From assembly GCA_937957915.1 (NCBI GenBank), contig CALGNZ010000072.1, forward strand, positions 1 through 36,545: DNA of 36,545 nt. Direction: 5' to 3'. This stretch comes from an uncultured Granulosicoccaceae bacterium (GTDB lineage: Bacteria > Pseudomonadota > Gammaproteobacteria > Granulosicoccales > Granulosicoccaceae). Shown piece after piece: positions 16,382 through 25,163 of this stretch; position 1 is the stretch's first letter; every line of letters starts with the position of its first letter. Both the position numbers and the translations under genes were made by a program. The notes below the pieces were generated by a model that made no database searches, was not told the DNA's origin, and saw only the letters and a list, made by a program, of their open reading frames with translations.

Positions 16382-18712
16382 TCAGGAGTGACGTCTGCGC
16401 TTTACCCATACCGTTTGACTGGCGCGCGATCGTAATAGCCACATCATCGCCAACAGCCCGATAGACAGAATATCCATCTTTCCCGAGCCACTGTCACCAC
16501 CGCCACTGCTTACAGGTTCAAAAGCGGTAAGCGTATCGGCAGCGCTCCACTCAATCATCGACTGAATGACCTCTGCGGTTGCTGCAGCACTGGCCGGCGA
16601 CCCTGACAAACAGAGTTCGTCTGATATACACAGGTCAAGGGTGTGCTCACCCTGTGCTATCAAATGTAGCTGACTGCCTCGATCATCGCAGGCCACCGAC
16701 TTGCTGACGCTGGTAAATGCGGCAGCGGAAGAAACACCGATGGCACTGTCCAGATTGCCCGCCAAAGCATCACACAAGCGCTCCGACTGACGCGAAGGCA
16801 ATAGTGAATCGGACTCGCCATGCAACATAAAAAACGACGGATACAGCTCCGGCTGAGGATTGATAGCTGATGGAAACGAGTTGTCTTTAACCAATTGGCT
16901 GTCCAGATCAAGCTCGTCTATAGACTGGCCGGTAACTGCCTGCAAAATTCGGCTGCCCTGCCCGCCCTCATAGGCGCCGGTTTTTATTTGATTACCAAAG
17001 TCTCTGAAATCAACCGGCGCATAAAAAAGCACCGACCGCTCGACTGCCTGTGGCTGACGAACAGCAATTGACGCTGCCAGATGTCCGCCGGCAGACTGAC
17101 CAAACAGAACCGGCTTGCCAGAAGCACCATAGCGTGACTGATTATCCGTTACCCAGGTCAGTGCATCATCAACATCGTCAAGCAGATCCTGAAGTGTTGC
17201 CGACTGACAGGCCGCGGTACCATCACTATCACCAATCAGCCTGTAGAACGGAGCAAACACAACGAAGCCGGCATCTGTAAAGTGCGTTGCCATATTCTCC
17301 ACACCCAGGAACCCGGTGCCTCGGTATTGCCAGCTGCCGCCGTGCAACGCGATCACTGCTTTGCGGTTTAGCCCGTTGGGTTCAGATGCATACACGCGCA
17401 TCTCCAGATCACAGACACCCGCAGCAGCTTGCACACGCTTGTAACTCTGGCGCTGAACGTAGGGTTGTTGCTTACCACCGATTGATAGTGCACCCACATC
17501 AAAACGAGTACCGGGTGACAAGGTCCAGCGGCCAATCTGATCACCGTTGGCTCCCCCGTTACCCAACAACTCCGGCGACAGCGCCACCGTGCAAAAATCG
17601 AGTAACGGCGTTGGATAAAAAGTAAATTCTGAACCGCAGCCGGCATCCGAATAGAGTGCACCGGCGACCGAGAAATCTGTTTCAAGCTGGCACGCTCCAC
17701 TGCGGTTACTGTAGGCAACGGGCAATGGCAAGTCAGTCTGCAACACATTGGTTAACTCACACTCTGCGGCACTCTGCAGTAATTCAGTCACTGCATCGTT
17801 ATCGTCTAATAACAAAGCCGCCAGCAATTGAAACCGGTTTTCGGCGATGAAGCCGGTGGTTAACGGGAACCGCGCCACCGGTGTCAACAGCTCATACAAG
17901 GCCACAATCTGCTCGTCATCTGCAGCCGGCAGTACAATATCCAGCGTTCCGGGCTCTGCATCGGTTTCGCTATCGCCTTCGAGCGACTCTACTAATTGTT
18001 GATTGACGCTGTCTTGCAGTTGCACAATCTCGTCACGCAGGCGCGACGGACTGAGCAGCGACTCTACTTCATCCTGCAGGTAGTCTTCTAACAGGCTTCT
18101 GAGCACCGAGTCGTCAACATCGACCCGTATGTTCGACGTCAGCAATTCACCGTCGAGCGCGATTACCGGTCTTAGTCGCAGGGTATCCTCTGCCACCCAC
18201 ACCGGATTCAACTCAATCATTACCGCCAGGCGCACGGACAGCGGACCATCAGCGGTAAAGGTAAACGTGTCTCTGGCTACCTGCTGACAGCTACCGAAGC
18301 GAAAACCAAATGTCTGCCGGGCAGTGCCGTCAACGGCAAGATTGGTATTCAGTTCAACCTGCACGGACAGTGGCTCGTACAGGGAATCAAGCTGAAGCGA
18401 CAGCGCCGAGTCAGCGGTAACCTCAATTTCGGTGCGCATTTGATTGATGACGGTGCTGGTGCAGCCGTCTTCAACCGTGCGATTGACCAAATCATTCTCG
18501 AGCAGCAATGCGCCATCGCGAAAACTCAGATCGGCCGCTTCAAATTCCTGTTGAATCTTCTCCAGCACCAGCCGCTTGACTGAATCGGGTTGACCCCGGG
18601 CCGTCACCAGCGCATCGCCCAATTCTGCGAGACTCACGGATATGGTTTCAGCCTGCGAGCGCTGAGCGGTGAGAGTTGCGGCCAGCAATGCAATAAACAG
18701 GAAATACTTAAT
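16382..18712 (-). CDS. Secreted alpha/beta-hydrolase with GlyGly-CTERM-like anchor and probable ATT start
   Basis: The product of about 776 residues has a large N-terminal region (to about 430) with no recognised domain, then an esterase-type alpha/beta-hydrolase: HGGSWQYRG oxyanion loop (about 457), GQSAGGHLA with the nucleophile Ser near 540, an HGESDS segment that may hold the Asp, and GEHTLDLC with a candidate His. The C-terminus has SSGGGDSGSG, a hydrophobic helix DILSIGLLAMMWLL and a basic tail, the layout of GlyGly-CTERM sorting signals. The start is odd: TTG at 18688 would cut the signal peptide. ATT at 18710-18712 gives KYFLFIALLAATLTA with an AGGG about 10 nt upstream. The frame is closed by TAA at 18719. 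Confidence 0.75.
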   Translation of the reverse strand: MKYFLFIALLAATLTAQRSQAETISVSLAELGDALVTARGQPDSVKRLVLEKIQQEFEAADLSFRDGALLLENDLVNRTVEDGCTSTVINQMRTEIEVTADSALSLQLDSLYEPLSVQVELNTNLAVDGTARQTFGFRFGSCQQVARDTFTFTADGPLSVRLAVMIELNPVWVAEDTLRLRPVIALDGELLTSNIRVDVDDSVLRSLLEDYLQDEVESLLSPSRLRDEIVQLQDSVNQQLVESLEGDSETDAEPGTLDIVLPAADDEQIVALYELLTPVARFPLTTGFIAENRFQLLAALLLDDNDAVTELLQSAAECELTNVLQTDLPLPVAYSNRSGACQLETDFSVAGALYSDAGCGSEFTFYPTPLLDFCTVALSPELLGNGGANGDQIGRWTLSPGTRFDVGALSIGGKQQPYVQRQSYKRVQAAAGVCDLEMRVYASEPNGLNRKAVIALHGGSWQYRGTGFLGVENMATHFTDAGFVVFAPFYRLIGDSDGTAACQSATLQDLLDDVDDALTWVTDNQSRYGASGKPVLFGQSAGGHLAASIAVRQPQAVERSVLFYAPVDFRDFGNQIKTGAYEGGQGSRILQAVTGQSIDELDLDSQLVKDNSFPSAINPQPELYPSFFMLHGESDSLLPSRQSERLCDALAGNLDSAIGVSSAAAFTSVSKSVACDDRGSQLHLIAQGEHTLDLCISDELCLSGSPASAAATAEVIQSMIEWSAADTLTAFEPVSSGGGDSGSGKMDILSIGLLAMMWLLRSRASQTVWVKRRRHS

Positions 18713-18767
18713 GACTGATTACCCTATATAGTGAAGTGACATCGGGCCCGGAGGCAGAATGGCAGAA

Positions 18768-18818
18768 GGTTGCTTCGCAACCGGCGCGGGCAAGTTGCAC
18801 CAGGCGCCAAAAGGCGCC
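18768..18818. other. Two short perfect hairpins upstream of the DEAD-box helicase gene
   Basis: GGTTGC-TTC-GCAACC lies at 18768-18782 and GGCGCC-AAAA-GGCGCC at 18803-18818. They fall in the 254-bp divergent region between the hydrolase and helicase starts, and could be part of a structured leader. No known riboswitch was recognised. Confidence 0.45.
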
Positions 18819-18966
18819 ACGGCGTGACGCTACCCGCAAAGCGGATGCTAACAGTCGATTGTATTACTGATCCGCATCGAGGGTGTGTTGCTTATTGTGT
18901 CCATTTAGGTTAGCGTCCCCGACCCATCCCTTCCCACTCCAGTCGGCACGCAGCCGCGGTGCAAAC

Positions 18967-21360
18967 GTGAATACTAACAGCATAAGTGCTTTTGACCAGT
19001 TGTCGCTCAGCGCGCCGGTTCTTAAAGCACTCGAAAATGTCGGCTATGAAAAGCCTTCCCCCATACAAGCCCGCACAATACCGTTGTTGCTGGAGGGCCG
19101 AGATGTATTGGGCCAGGCCCAGACTGGAACCGGTAAAACGGCGGCGTTTGCGCTGCCCGCCCTGTCATCTCTCGATATCAAACAGAAGAACCCGCAGGTA
19201 CTGGTGCTGGCACCGACCCGGGAGCTCGCGATTCAGGTTGCGGAGGCCTTTCGCAAATATGCCTCGCACATTAAGGGCTTCCATGTGCTGCCTGTCTATG
19301 GCGGCCAGGACTACCGCGTGCAGACCCGCGCGCTGGAAAGAGGCGTGCATGTGGTCGTTGGTACACCAGGCCGAATCATGGATCACATGCGTCGTGGCAC
19401 CCTCAAACTCAATGAGCTAAAACTGCTGACTCTGGATGAAGCGGACGAGATGCTGCGCATGGGTTTCATCGACGATGTCGAGTGGATTCTGGAACAAATT
19501 CCCAAGACGCGCCAGATTGCGCTGTTCTCGGCGACCATGCCCACGCAAATCAAGCGCATCGCGACACGCTACCTGAATGACCCGGCACTGGTCACTATAG
19601 AAGTTAAAACCACCACCGCCGACACTATCAGACAACGCTACTGGCCGGTGAGTGGTCGCAACAAACTGGATGCGCTCACGCGAATACTGGAGGCGGAAAC
19701 TTTTGACGCGATGCTGATTTTTGTACGCACAAAAACAGCCACTGTTGAATTGTCCGAAAAGCTTGAAGCCCGTGGTTACGCCTGCGCACCATTGAATGGA
19801 GATATTCAGCAAAAACAACGCGAGCGTACGGTTGAGCAACTCAAGCGCAGTAAGCTCGACATCATTGTGGCTACCGATGTTGCGGCACGCGGTCTGGATG
19901 TTCAGCGTATCAGTCATGTACTGAACTATGACATCCCCTACGACACCGAAGCTTACGTTCACCGTATTGGCAGAACCGGCCGCGCAGGCCGCAGTGGTGA
20001 CGCAATTTTGTTTGTCGCACCCCGTGAAAAGCGCATGATGCAAACCATCGAACGTTCAACGGGTCAGCGCATCGAACAGATGGATATTCCGTCGAGCGAA
20101 GACATTAACAGCCGACGCGTAGATCGATTCAGGCAGCGCATCAGCGACACTATAGAAGGTGAAGATCTATCGTTCTTTACCAACTTGATTGAAGAACTCC
20201 AGCGTGAGAAACAACACGACCCCCTACAGGTAGCCGCAGCGCTTGCGCATCTGTTACAGGGCGACACCCCGTTTTTATACGCGACGAGACCTGCGCCCAG
20301 AGCTGAGCAGTTCGAGCGCGGCAGAGATAACTCAAACCGGCGCGACCACACACCGGACCGACGCACTGATCGACCTAAGCAGGATAGATTCAAAGACTCT
20401 GACAAAAGCAGGGAGCGGAGTCGGGATAACAGCAAGGATCGCGATCGGCCCAAAGACTTTGATCGAGCCAAAGACCTTGATCGAAACAGGGACCTTGATC
20501 GAAGCAGGGACCTTGATCGAAGCAGGGACTTCGACAAGACCAAAGAACAAGCGCCACGCAGCGCGGCGGAGCGTAAGCCGCAACGTGAAACAGCCCGACC
20601 GGATGTACAGCCGCCTAACACGGAAAAGTACAGACTGGAAGTTGGCAGCGACCACGGCGTGCAGCCAGCCAATATCGTCGGAGCGATAGCCAATGAAGCA
20701 GGTATTGAAAGCCAGTACATTAGCAACGTCCGGATAAACAGTGATCATAGCTTTGTGACGCTGCCCGAAGGTATGCCAAAGCCTATTTTCAAAGACTTGA
20801 AGAAAGTCTGGGTTTGTGGCCAGAAACTGCAAATTTCCCGAGCCTCAGACAAATCAAAGGGTGCAAACTTTAAATCTGCCGAGCGCGACAGCTCAGTCGA
20901 CAAGTCGGGCGATCGACAGCAAAAACACCACAGCGACAATCAATCACGATCACACGATCAAGGGACTAATCGACCTGCTAAAGACGACAAAACATTTTCC
21001 AAAGCGTCCGGCGACGGGAAAGGTTTTGACGCAAAAAAGAACGATCAGAAAACTGGTGGCAAACGTGCCGAAGGTGGCGATTTCAAACCTGCCAAAGATC
21101 GAAAAGTACGCAAAGATCGGCTGCACTCGGATAAGAAAAAAAATAGAAAGAAGGGCCGCCTGGGGCTGGGTGATGACAGTAAAAAGTCAGTTAAAGCGAA
21201 GCAGGTTCGGGACGACAGCGTGGCGATAAACAAAAAGCGCATTCGTTCGATCAAGGCCAAACGTGATGACAGCTCAGTCTCTAAATATGTACCATCCGAG
21301 AAGAGCGGCAAAAACGATGGCAAGGACAAGGCAACCGAAGCGACGGAAACCAGGTCATAG
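18967..21360 (+). CDS. deaD: DEAD-box RNA helicase, DeaD/CsdA type, with long charged tail
   Basis: From GTG 18967 the protein has 797 residues. The helicase core shows the Q motif (GYEKPSPIQ), Walker A AQTGTGKT (51-58), PTREL, TPGR, DEAD (157-160), SAT, and HRIGRTGRAGR (about 331-341). A DbpA-type RNA-binding domain follows at about 554-625 (YRLEVGSDHGVQPANIVGAI). CsdA homologues unwind RNA in ribosome assembly and mRNA decay, especially in the cold. Between the core and that domain is a highly charged Asp-Arg-rich stretch with an 18-bp repeat, and the last 170 residues are Lys/Asp-rich and low in complexity. The start is inferred from family alignment; no good Shine-Dalgarno is present. The ATG at 18883 adds sequence unlike the family. 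Confidence 0.9.
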   Translation: MNTNSISAFDQLSLSAPVLKALENVGYEKPSPIQARTIPLLLEGRDVLGQAQTGTGKTAAFALPALSSLDIKQKNPQVLVLAPTRELAIQVAEAFRKYASHIKGFHVLPVYGGQDYRVQTRALERGVHVVVGTPGRIMDHMRRGTLKLNELKLLTLDEADEMLRMGFIDDVEWILEQIPKTRQIALFSATMPTQIKRIATRYLNDPALVTIEVKTTTADTIRQRYWPVSGRNKLDALTRILEAETFDAMLIFVRTKTATVELSEKLEARGYACAPLNGDIQQKQRERTVEQLKRSKLDIIVATDVAARGLDVQRISHVLNYDIPYDTEAYVHRIGRTGRAGRSGDAILFVAPREKRMMQTIERSTGQRIEQMDIPSSEDINSRRVDRFRQRISDTIEGEDLSFFTNLIEELQREKQHDPLQVAAALAHLLQGDTPFLYATRPAPRAEQFERGRDNSNRRDHTPDRRTDRPKQDRFKDSDKSRERSRDNSKDRDRPKDFDRAKDLDRNRDLDRSRDLDRSRDFDKTKEQAPRSAAERKPQRETARPDVQPPNTEKYRLEVGSDHGVQPANIVGAIANEAGIESQYISNVRINSDHSFVTLPEGMPKPIFKDLKKVWVCGQKLQISRASDKSKGANFKSAERDSSVDKSGDRQQKHHSDNQSRSHDQGTNRPAKDDKTFSKASGDGKGFDAKKNDQKTGGKRAEGGDFKPAKDRKVRKDRLHSDKKKNRKKGRLGLGDDSKKSVKAKQVRDDSVAINKKRIRSIKAKRDDSSVSKYVPSEKSGKNDGKDKATEATETRS
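20455..20544 (+). repeat. In-frame 18-bp tandem repeat in the helicase tail
   Basis: Five 18-bp units of the type GACCTTGATCGAAGCAGG encode six-residue repeats DFDRAK, DLDRNR, DLDRSR, DLDRSR and DFDKTK. Units 3 and 4 are identical, which points to recent duplication. Confidence 0.88.
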
Positions 21361-21411
21361 CGCCACAAAACGACCAGACAAACTGTTTTATCTGATGGTG
21401 AGTATCGGACA

Positions 21412-22176
21412 ATGAATCAATCCACAACGGCCCAGTTGTATAACCGTCCAGTGTTATATATACGGTCGCTCGTGTTCTGGATTTTTTCGATTGCCAACAC
21501 GTTGATTATGGCTTTGCCAGTACTTGGTTTTAGCCTTTTTTCCTATCGTTTGGCAGCGGCTTCCGCAAAAATCTGGGCACGCCTTAATCTGCTCGCCCTG
21601 AGAGTGTTTTGCAATTTGAGTTGTGAGGTCGAGGGGCAGGACAATGTTCCCGAGAAAGGCTGTATTGTGTTGTCGAAACATCAGTCCACCTGGGAAACCT
21701 ATTTTCTCTACAGCACCTTGCCCAACTGTGCTTTTGTTGCCAAGAAATCACTGCTCTGGATACCAATATTCGGCTGGGCTATCGCGGCATTAAAATTCAT
21801 CATGATTGATCGAAGTTCGGGCCGCACCGCGGTGGTACAGATGATTGAGCAAGCTCGCGATCGCCTCAGCCATAATATCAGCATCGTAGTCTTCCCTGAG
21901 GGCACTCGCATGCGCCCTGGCGCTGACACCAACTACCGAATCGGGGGTGCCGCCATCGCCGAGCAGACAGGCGCAGACGTTTTGCCTGTCGCGGTAAATT
22001 CCGGAGAGTACTGGCCCCGCATGGGTTTTATCAAATGGCCGGGCAAGATCAGTGTGAGGATTGGTCCGACGATATCTTCAGAGGGCAAATCGGCAGCCAC
22101 CATCATGCGTGAGACCGAAACATGGATAGAGGGCGAAATGGCAAAGATAACCGACACTAATAGATTTCCCTACTAA
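21412..22176 (+). CDS. PlsC-like lysophospholipid (1-acylglycerol-3-phosphate) acyltransferase
   Basis: The 254-residue protein has an N-terminal membrane segment (about 18-43) and the acyltransferase motifs: KHQSTWET with His90 and Glu95 (an HX4E form of the usual HX4D, seen in one proteobacterial subgroup), and VVFPEGTRMRPG (159-170), the glycerol-phosphate-binding block. It would transfer an acyl chain to lysophosphatidate or a related lipid at the inner membrane. It begins 51 bp after the helicase stop on the same strand. No strong Shine-Dalgarno was seen. Family members also include lipid A or ornithine-lipid acyltransferases, so the exact acceptor is open. Confidence 0.85.
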   Translation: MNQSTTAQLYNRPVLYIRSLVFWIFSIANTLIMALPVLGFSLFSYRLAAASAKIWARLNLLALRVFCNLSCEVEGQDNVPEKGCIVLSKHQSTWETYFLYSTLPNCAFVAKKSLLWIPIFGWAIAALKFIMIDRSSGRTAVVQMIEQARDRLSHNISIVVFPEGTRMRPGADTNYRIGGAAIAEQTGADVLPVAVNSGEYWPRMGFIKWPGKISVRIGPTISSEGKSAATIMRETETWIEGEMAKITDTNRFPY

Positions 22177-22675
22177 CCGGCGGTAATTGCACTGCAGAAC
22201 CTTTCCCGGTGATACGGCTGCTTCCGGCAGTCACCTGCCTCGTCATCTAATAACACGCCGATAGTGCGAGCCTGCCGCTACCCACCAGTCGATTGCTCAG
22301 TGCCAAAACTTACATGCGGTACACCACCAATGTGCACATGACCAATCCGGCTCGCGGCTGCGCCCGAATAATCTGGCACGATGTGTGAGCGGGTTACCAC
22401 CAAACCGTCGTGCTTTCTCAGCACCACACAACCACCATCAAAACCTGGGCGGGCTGCCTATACTCGCCTGGTACCCTGGAAACTCTACACCGCTTTTTTA
22501 TCGCCACAAAATAACGGAAAAAGGTCTGTGCATACCCATCCGGCAGTAACAGGACGGGCAAGCGCGATTGGAAAATCAAAGACATTGCCGGCTCACCAGC
22601 CTCAATTAATCGCCAACATCCTGTTAAACTGGATGGCACAGCAATAAATTTGACCCCACAATGGAATTGCATTCA
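22177..22675. other. Intergenic region with one hairpin, no gene supported
   Basis: About 500 bp lie between the acyltransferase and gnd. A bulged hairpin at 22208-22235 (outer stem GGTGA/TCACC, inner stem CTGC/GCAG, loop TTCCG) may end the upstream transcript. An 88-codon plus-strand frame at 22381-22647 has no family features. The gnd promoter should lie here but no clear -35/-10 was seen. Confidence 0.4.
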
Positions 22676-24130
22676 ATGACGACAAACGCCGACATCGCAC
22701 TTATCGGTTTGGCAGTGATGGGCCAGAATCTGATTCTGAACATGGACGAAAATGGCTTTAAGGTTGTGGCTTACAATCGCTCGGTTGACAAGACTCGTGA
22801 TTTCCTGGCGGGGCCGGCCAAGGGCACAAATATCGTTGGCGTTGAGTCACTCGAAGCGCTCGTGCAGTCGCTTTCCAGCCCACGCAAAATCATGATGATG
22901 GTACGAGCCGGTGACGCTGTTGATGCAACCATTGAAAGTCTGCTGCCACTGCTCGACAAAGGTGATTTAATCATCGACGGTGGCAACTCCAACTTTGATG
23001 ACAGCCAGCGACGAGCACTTGCCCTAAAGGAACAGGGCTTCCTTTACATTGGCACCGGCGTATCCGGCGGCGAGGAAGGTGCACGCAACGGACCATCCAT
23101 CATGCCTGGCGGCAACCCTGAAGCGTGGCCACTGGTCAAAGATCTGTTTCAGACGATCAGTGCAAAAACTGACAGCGGCGCTGCCTGCTGCGACTGGGTT
23201 GGCGAAAACGGCGCCGGCCACTTTGTCAAAATGGTCCACAACGGTATTGAATATGGTGACATGCAGCTGATTTGCGAAGCCTACCATTTCATGAAAAGAG
23301 GGCTGGGCTTAAGCAACATTCAGATGCAACAGATATTCAGTCAATGGAACGAGCGCGAACTGGGCAGCTATCTGATAGAAATTACCGCTGATATTCTCGG
23401 CTTTGAGGAAGACGGCCAATCGGTGGTTGATTTAATCGTTGATCATGCCGGACAAAAAGGTACCGGAAAATGGACAGGTATCAATGCACTTGAACTGGGC
23501 GTGCCATTAACATTAATTGGAGAGGCTGTATTTTCCCGCTACCTGTCAGCAATAAGGCATGAACGAATAAAAGCCGCCCACGTATTGAGCGGTCCTGAAA
23601 TTGAAGTCATCGATAAAGATACCACTGAATGGATTAACTGCCTGGGCGATGCCCTGCTCGCATCAAAAATCATTTCCTACGCACAGGGTTATATGCTGAT
23701 GCGCAGCGCAGCCTCCGAATACGAATGGAACTTACAGTACGGCTCGATCGCGCAAATGTGGCGCGGCGGCTGTATCATTCGATCGGTGTTTCTAGATGAC
23801 ATCAAAAACGCCTATGACAAAAACCCGGAGCTTGAAAACCTGTTGCTGGATGACTATTTCGCCGAGGCAATTGAATCAACTCACACCGGCTGGCGCAAAA
23901 TCATAGGCAAGGCAGTTGAACAAGGCATTCCCGTTCCCGCAATGAGCTCTGCACTGGCTTTTTATGACGGATATCGAACAGCGCGTCTACCCGCCAATCT
24001 ACTGCAGGCGCAGCGTGACTACTTCGGCGCGCACACCTACGAAAGAATGGATAAGCCCGCCGGTGAGCGGTTTCATACCAACTGGACTGGCGAAGGCGGC
24101 GATGTCTCAAGTTCTAGTTATGATGCTTGA
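22676..24130 (+). CDS. gnd: 6-phosphogluconate dehydrogenase, decarboxylating
   Basis: The 484-residue enzyme converts 6-phosphogluconate to ribulose-5-phosphate and CO2, making NADPH in the oxidative pentose-phosphate pathway. Visible motifs are the nucleotide-binding IALIGLAVMGQNL (N-terminus), DGGNSNFDDS, GTGVSGGEEGARNGPSIMPGG and the catalytic KMVHNGIEYGDMQL, where Lys, His and Asn act on the substrate. Length matches the long, enterobacterial-type enzyme. ATG 22676 was chosen over ATG 22661 because family members begin close to the nucleotide-binding strand and a weak GGA lies about 10 nt upstream. The stop codon lies inside the first unit of a 17-bp tandem repeat. Confidence 0.95.
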   Translation: MTTNADIALIGLAVMGQNLILNMDENGFKVVAYNRSVDKTRDFLAGPAKGTNIVGVESLEALVQSLSSPRKIMMMVRAGDAVDATIESLLPLLDKGDLIIDGGNSNFDDSQRRALALKEQGFLYIGTGVSGGEEGARNGPSIMPGGNPEAWPLVKDLFQTISAKTDSGAACCDWVGENGAGHFVKMVHNGIEYGDMQLICEAYHFMKRGLGLSNIQMQQIFSQWNERELGSYLIEITADILGFEEDGQSVVDLIVDHAGQKGTGKWTGINALELGVPLTLIGEAVFSRYLSAIRHERIKAAHVLSGPEIEVIDKDTTEWINCLGDALLASKIISYAQGYMLMRSAASEYEWNLQYGSIAQMWRGGCIIRSVFLDDIKNAYDKNPELENLLLDDYFAEAIESTHTGWRKIIGKAVEQGIPVPAMSSALAFYDGYRTARLPANLLQAQRDYFGAHTYERMDKPAGERFHTNWTGEGGDVSSSSYDA

Positions 24131-24234
24131 TTGGAATTTGTGCTTGATTGGAATTTGTGCTTGATTGGAATTTGTGCTTGATTGGAATTTGCGCTTTATT
24201 GGAATTTGCGCTTTATTGGGTTTGCTGCTTGATT
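24124..24234 (+). repeat. 17-bp tandem repeat (about 6.5 copies) starting at the gnd stop
   Basis: Four identical units TGCTTGATTGGAATTTG (24124-24140, 24141-24157, 24158-24174, 24175-24191) are followed by two variants starting CGCTTTATT and a partial unit. The first unit contains the gnd stop codon TGA at 24128-24130. Exact identity of four units implies recent expansion by slippage. Confidence 0.92.
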
Positions 24235-24267
24235 AGCTCAAACGCTTGATGAAACCCCGACACTTAT

Positions 24268-25146
24268 AGAGCTCCGTTGCGCGGGTTGTTATATAGTGCC
24301 CGCTGACGCTGCGCTCTGGAAATTTCTATATACGACACGTTCGCGGATCGGAGATCTGCTCCCACAACGCTTCGTGTTATGCCACTGACTTTCTGAGTGC
24401 ACACCGCATCCATTGTGGGAGAACAAATCCGTTGCGCGAACTCTTCTAACTACGCCGCGTGAAGCTGTGCTCCGGAAACTTCCATACACGACATGTTCGC
24501 GGATCGGAGATCTGCTCCCACAACGTTTCGTGTTAAGCCACTGACTTTCTGAGCGCACACCGCATCAATTGTGGGAGAACATCTCCGTTGCGCGAACTCT
24601 TCTAACTACGCCGCGTGAAGCTGTGCTCTGGAAGCTTCCACACACGACTTGTTCGCGGATCGGACATCAGCTCCCACAACGCTTCGTGCAATACCACTAA
24701 CTTTCTGCGTGCACACCGCATCCATTGTGGGAGAACAACTCCGTTGCGCGAACTCTTCTACTACGCCGTGTGAAGATGTGCTCTGGAAACATCACTTCCA
24801 CACACGACTTGTTCGCGGATCGGAGATCTGCTCCCACAACGTTTCGTGTTAAGCCACTGTCTTTCTGAGCGCACACCGCATCCATTGTGGGAGAACAACT
24901 CCGTTGCGCGAACTCTTCTAACTACGCCGCGTAAAGCTGTGCTCTGGAAACTTCCACATATGACTTGTTCGCGGATCGGAGATCTGCTCCCACAACGCTT
25001 CGTGCTATGCCACTGACTTTCTGAGCGCACAACGCATCCATTGTGGGAGAACAACTCCGTTGCGCGAACTCTTCTACTACGCCGTGTACTGGAAACATTA
25101 CTTCCACATACGACATGTTCGCGGATCGGAGATCTGCTCCCACAAT
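24268..25146. repeat. REP/BIME-like array: six alternating inverted REP pairs, period about 156 bp
   Basis: Class A elements (plus orientation; TTGTGGGAG, then stem-loop CAAC-TCC-GTTG, then CGCGAAC) lie at 24413-24441, 24569-24597, 24725-24753, 24885-24913 and 25041-25069, with a truncated one at 24268-24286. Class B elements (opposite orientation; stem-loop GATC-TCC-GATC) lie at 24339-24368, 24495-24524, 24651-24680, 24811-24840, 24967-24996 and 25117-25146. The steps are 156, 156, 160, 156 and 150 bp. Spacers of about 42 and 53 nt are also conserved, so whole A-B units were duplicated. Each neighbouring B-A pair can also form a long hairpin with arms of about 29 nt. The array ends 18 bp from the thpR stop and fills the gap between convergent genes. 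No RAYT transposase gene is present in the window. Confidence 0.92.
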
Positions 25147-25163
25147 GCTTCGTGCAAACGCAG

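Noticed and set aside
22381..22647. 88-codon plus-strand frame before gnd
   Set aside because: No ribosome site, no domain or signal peptide, and composition unlike the neighbouring genes.
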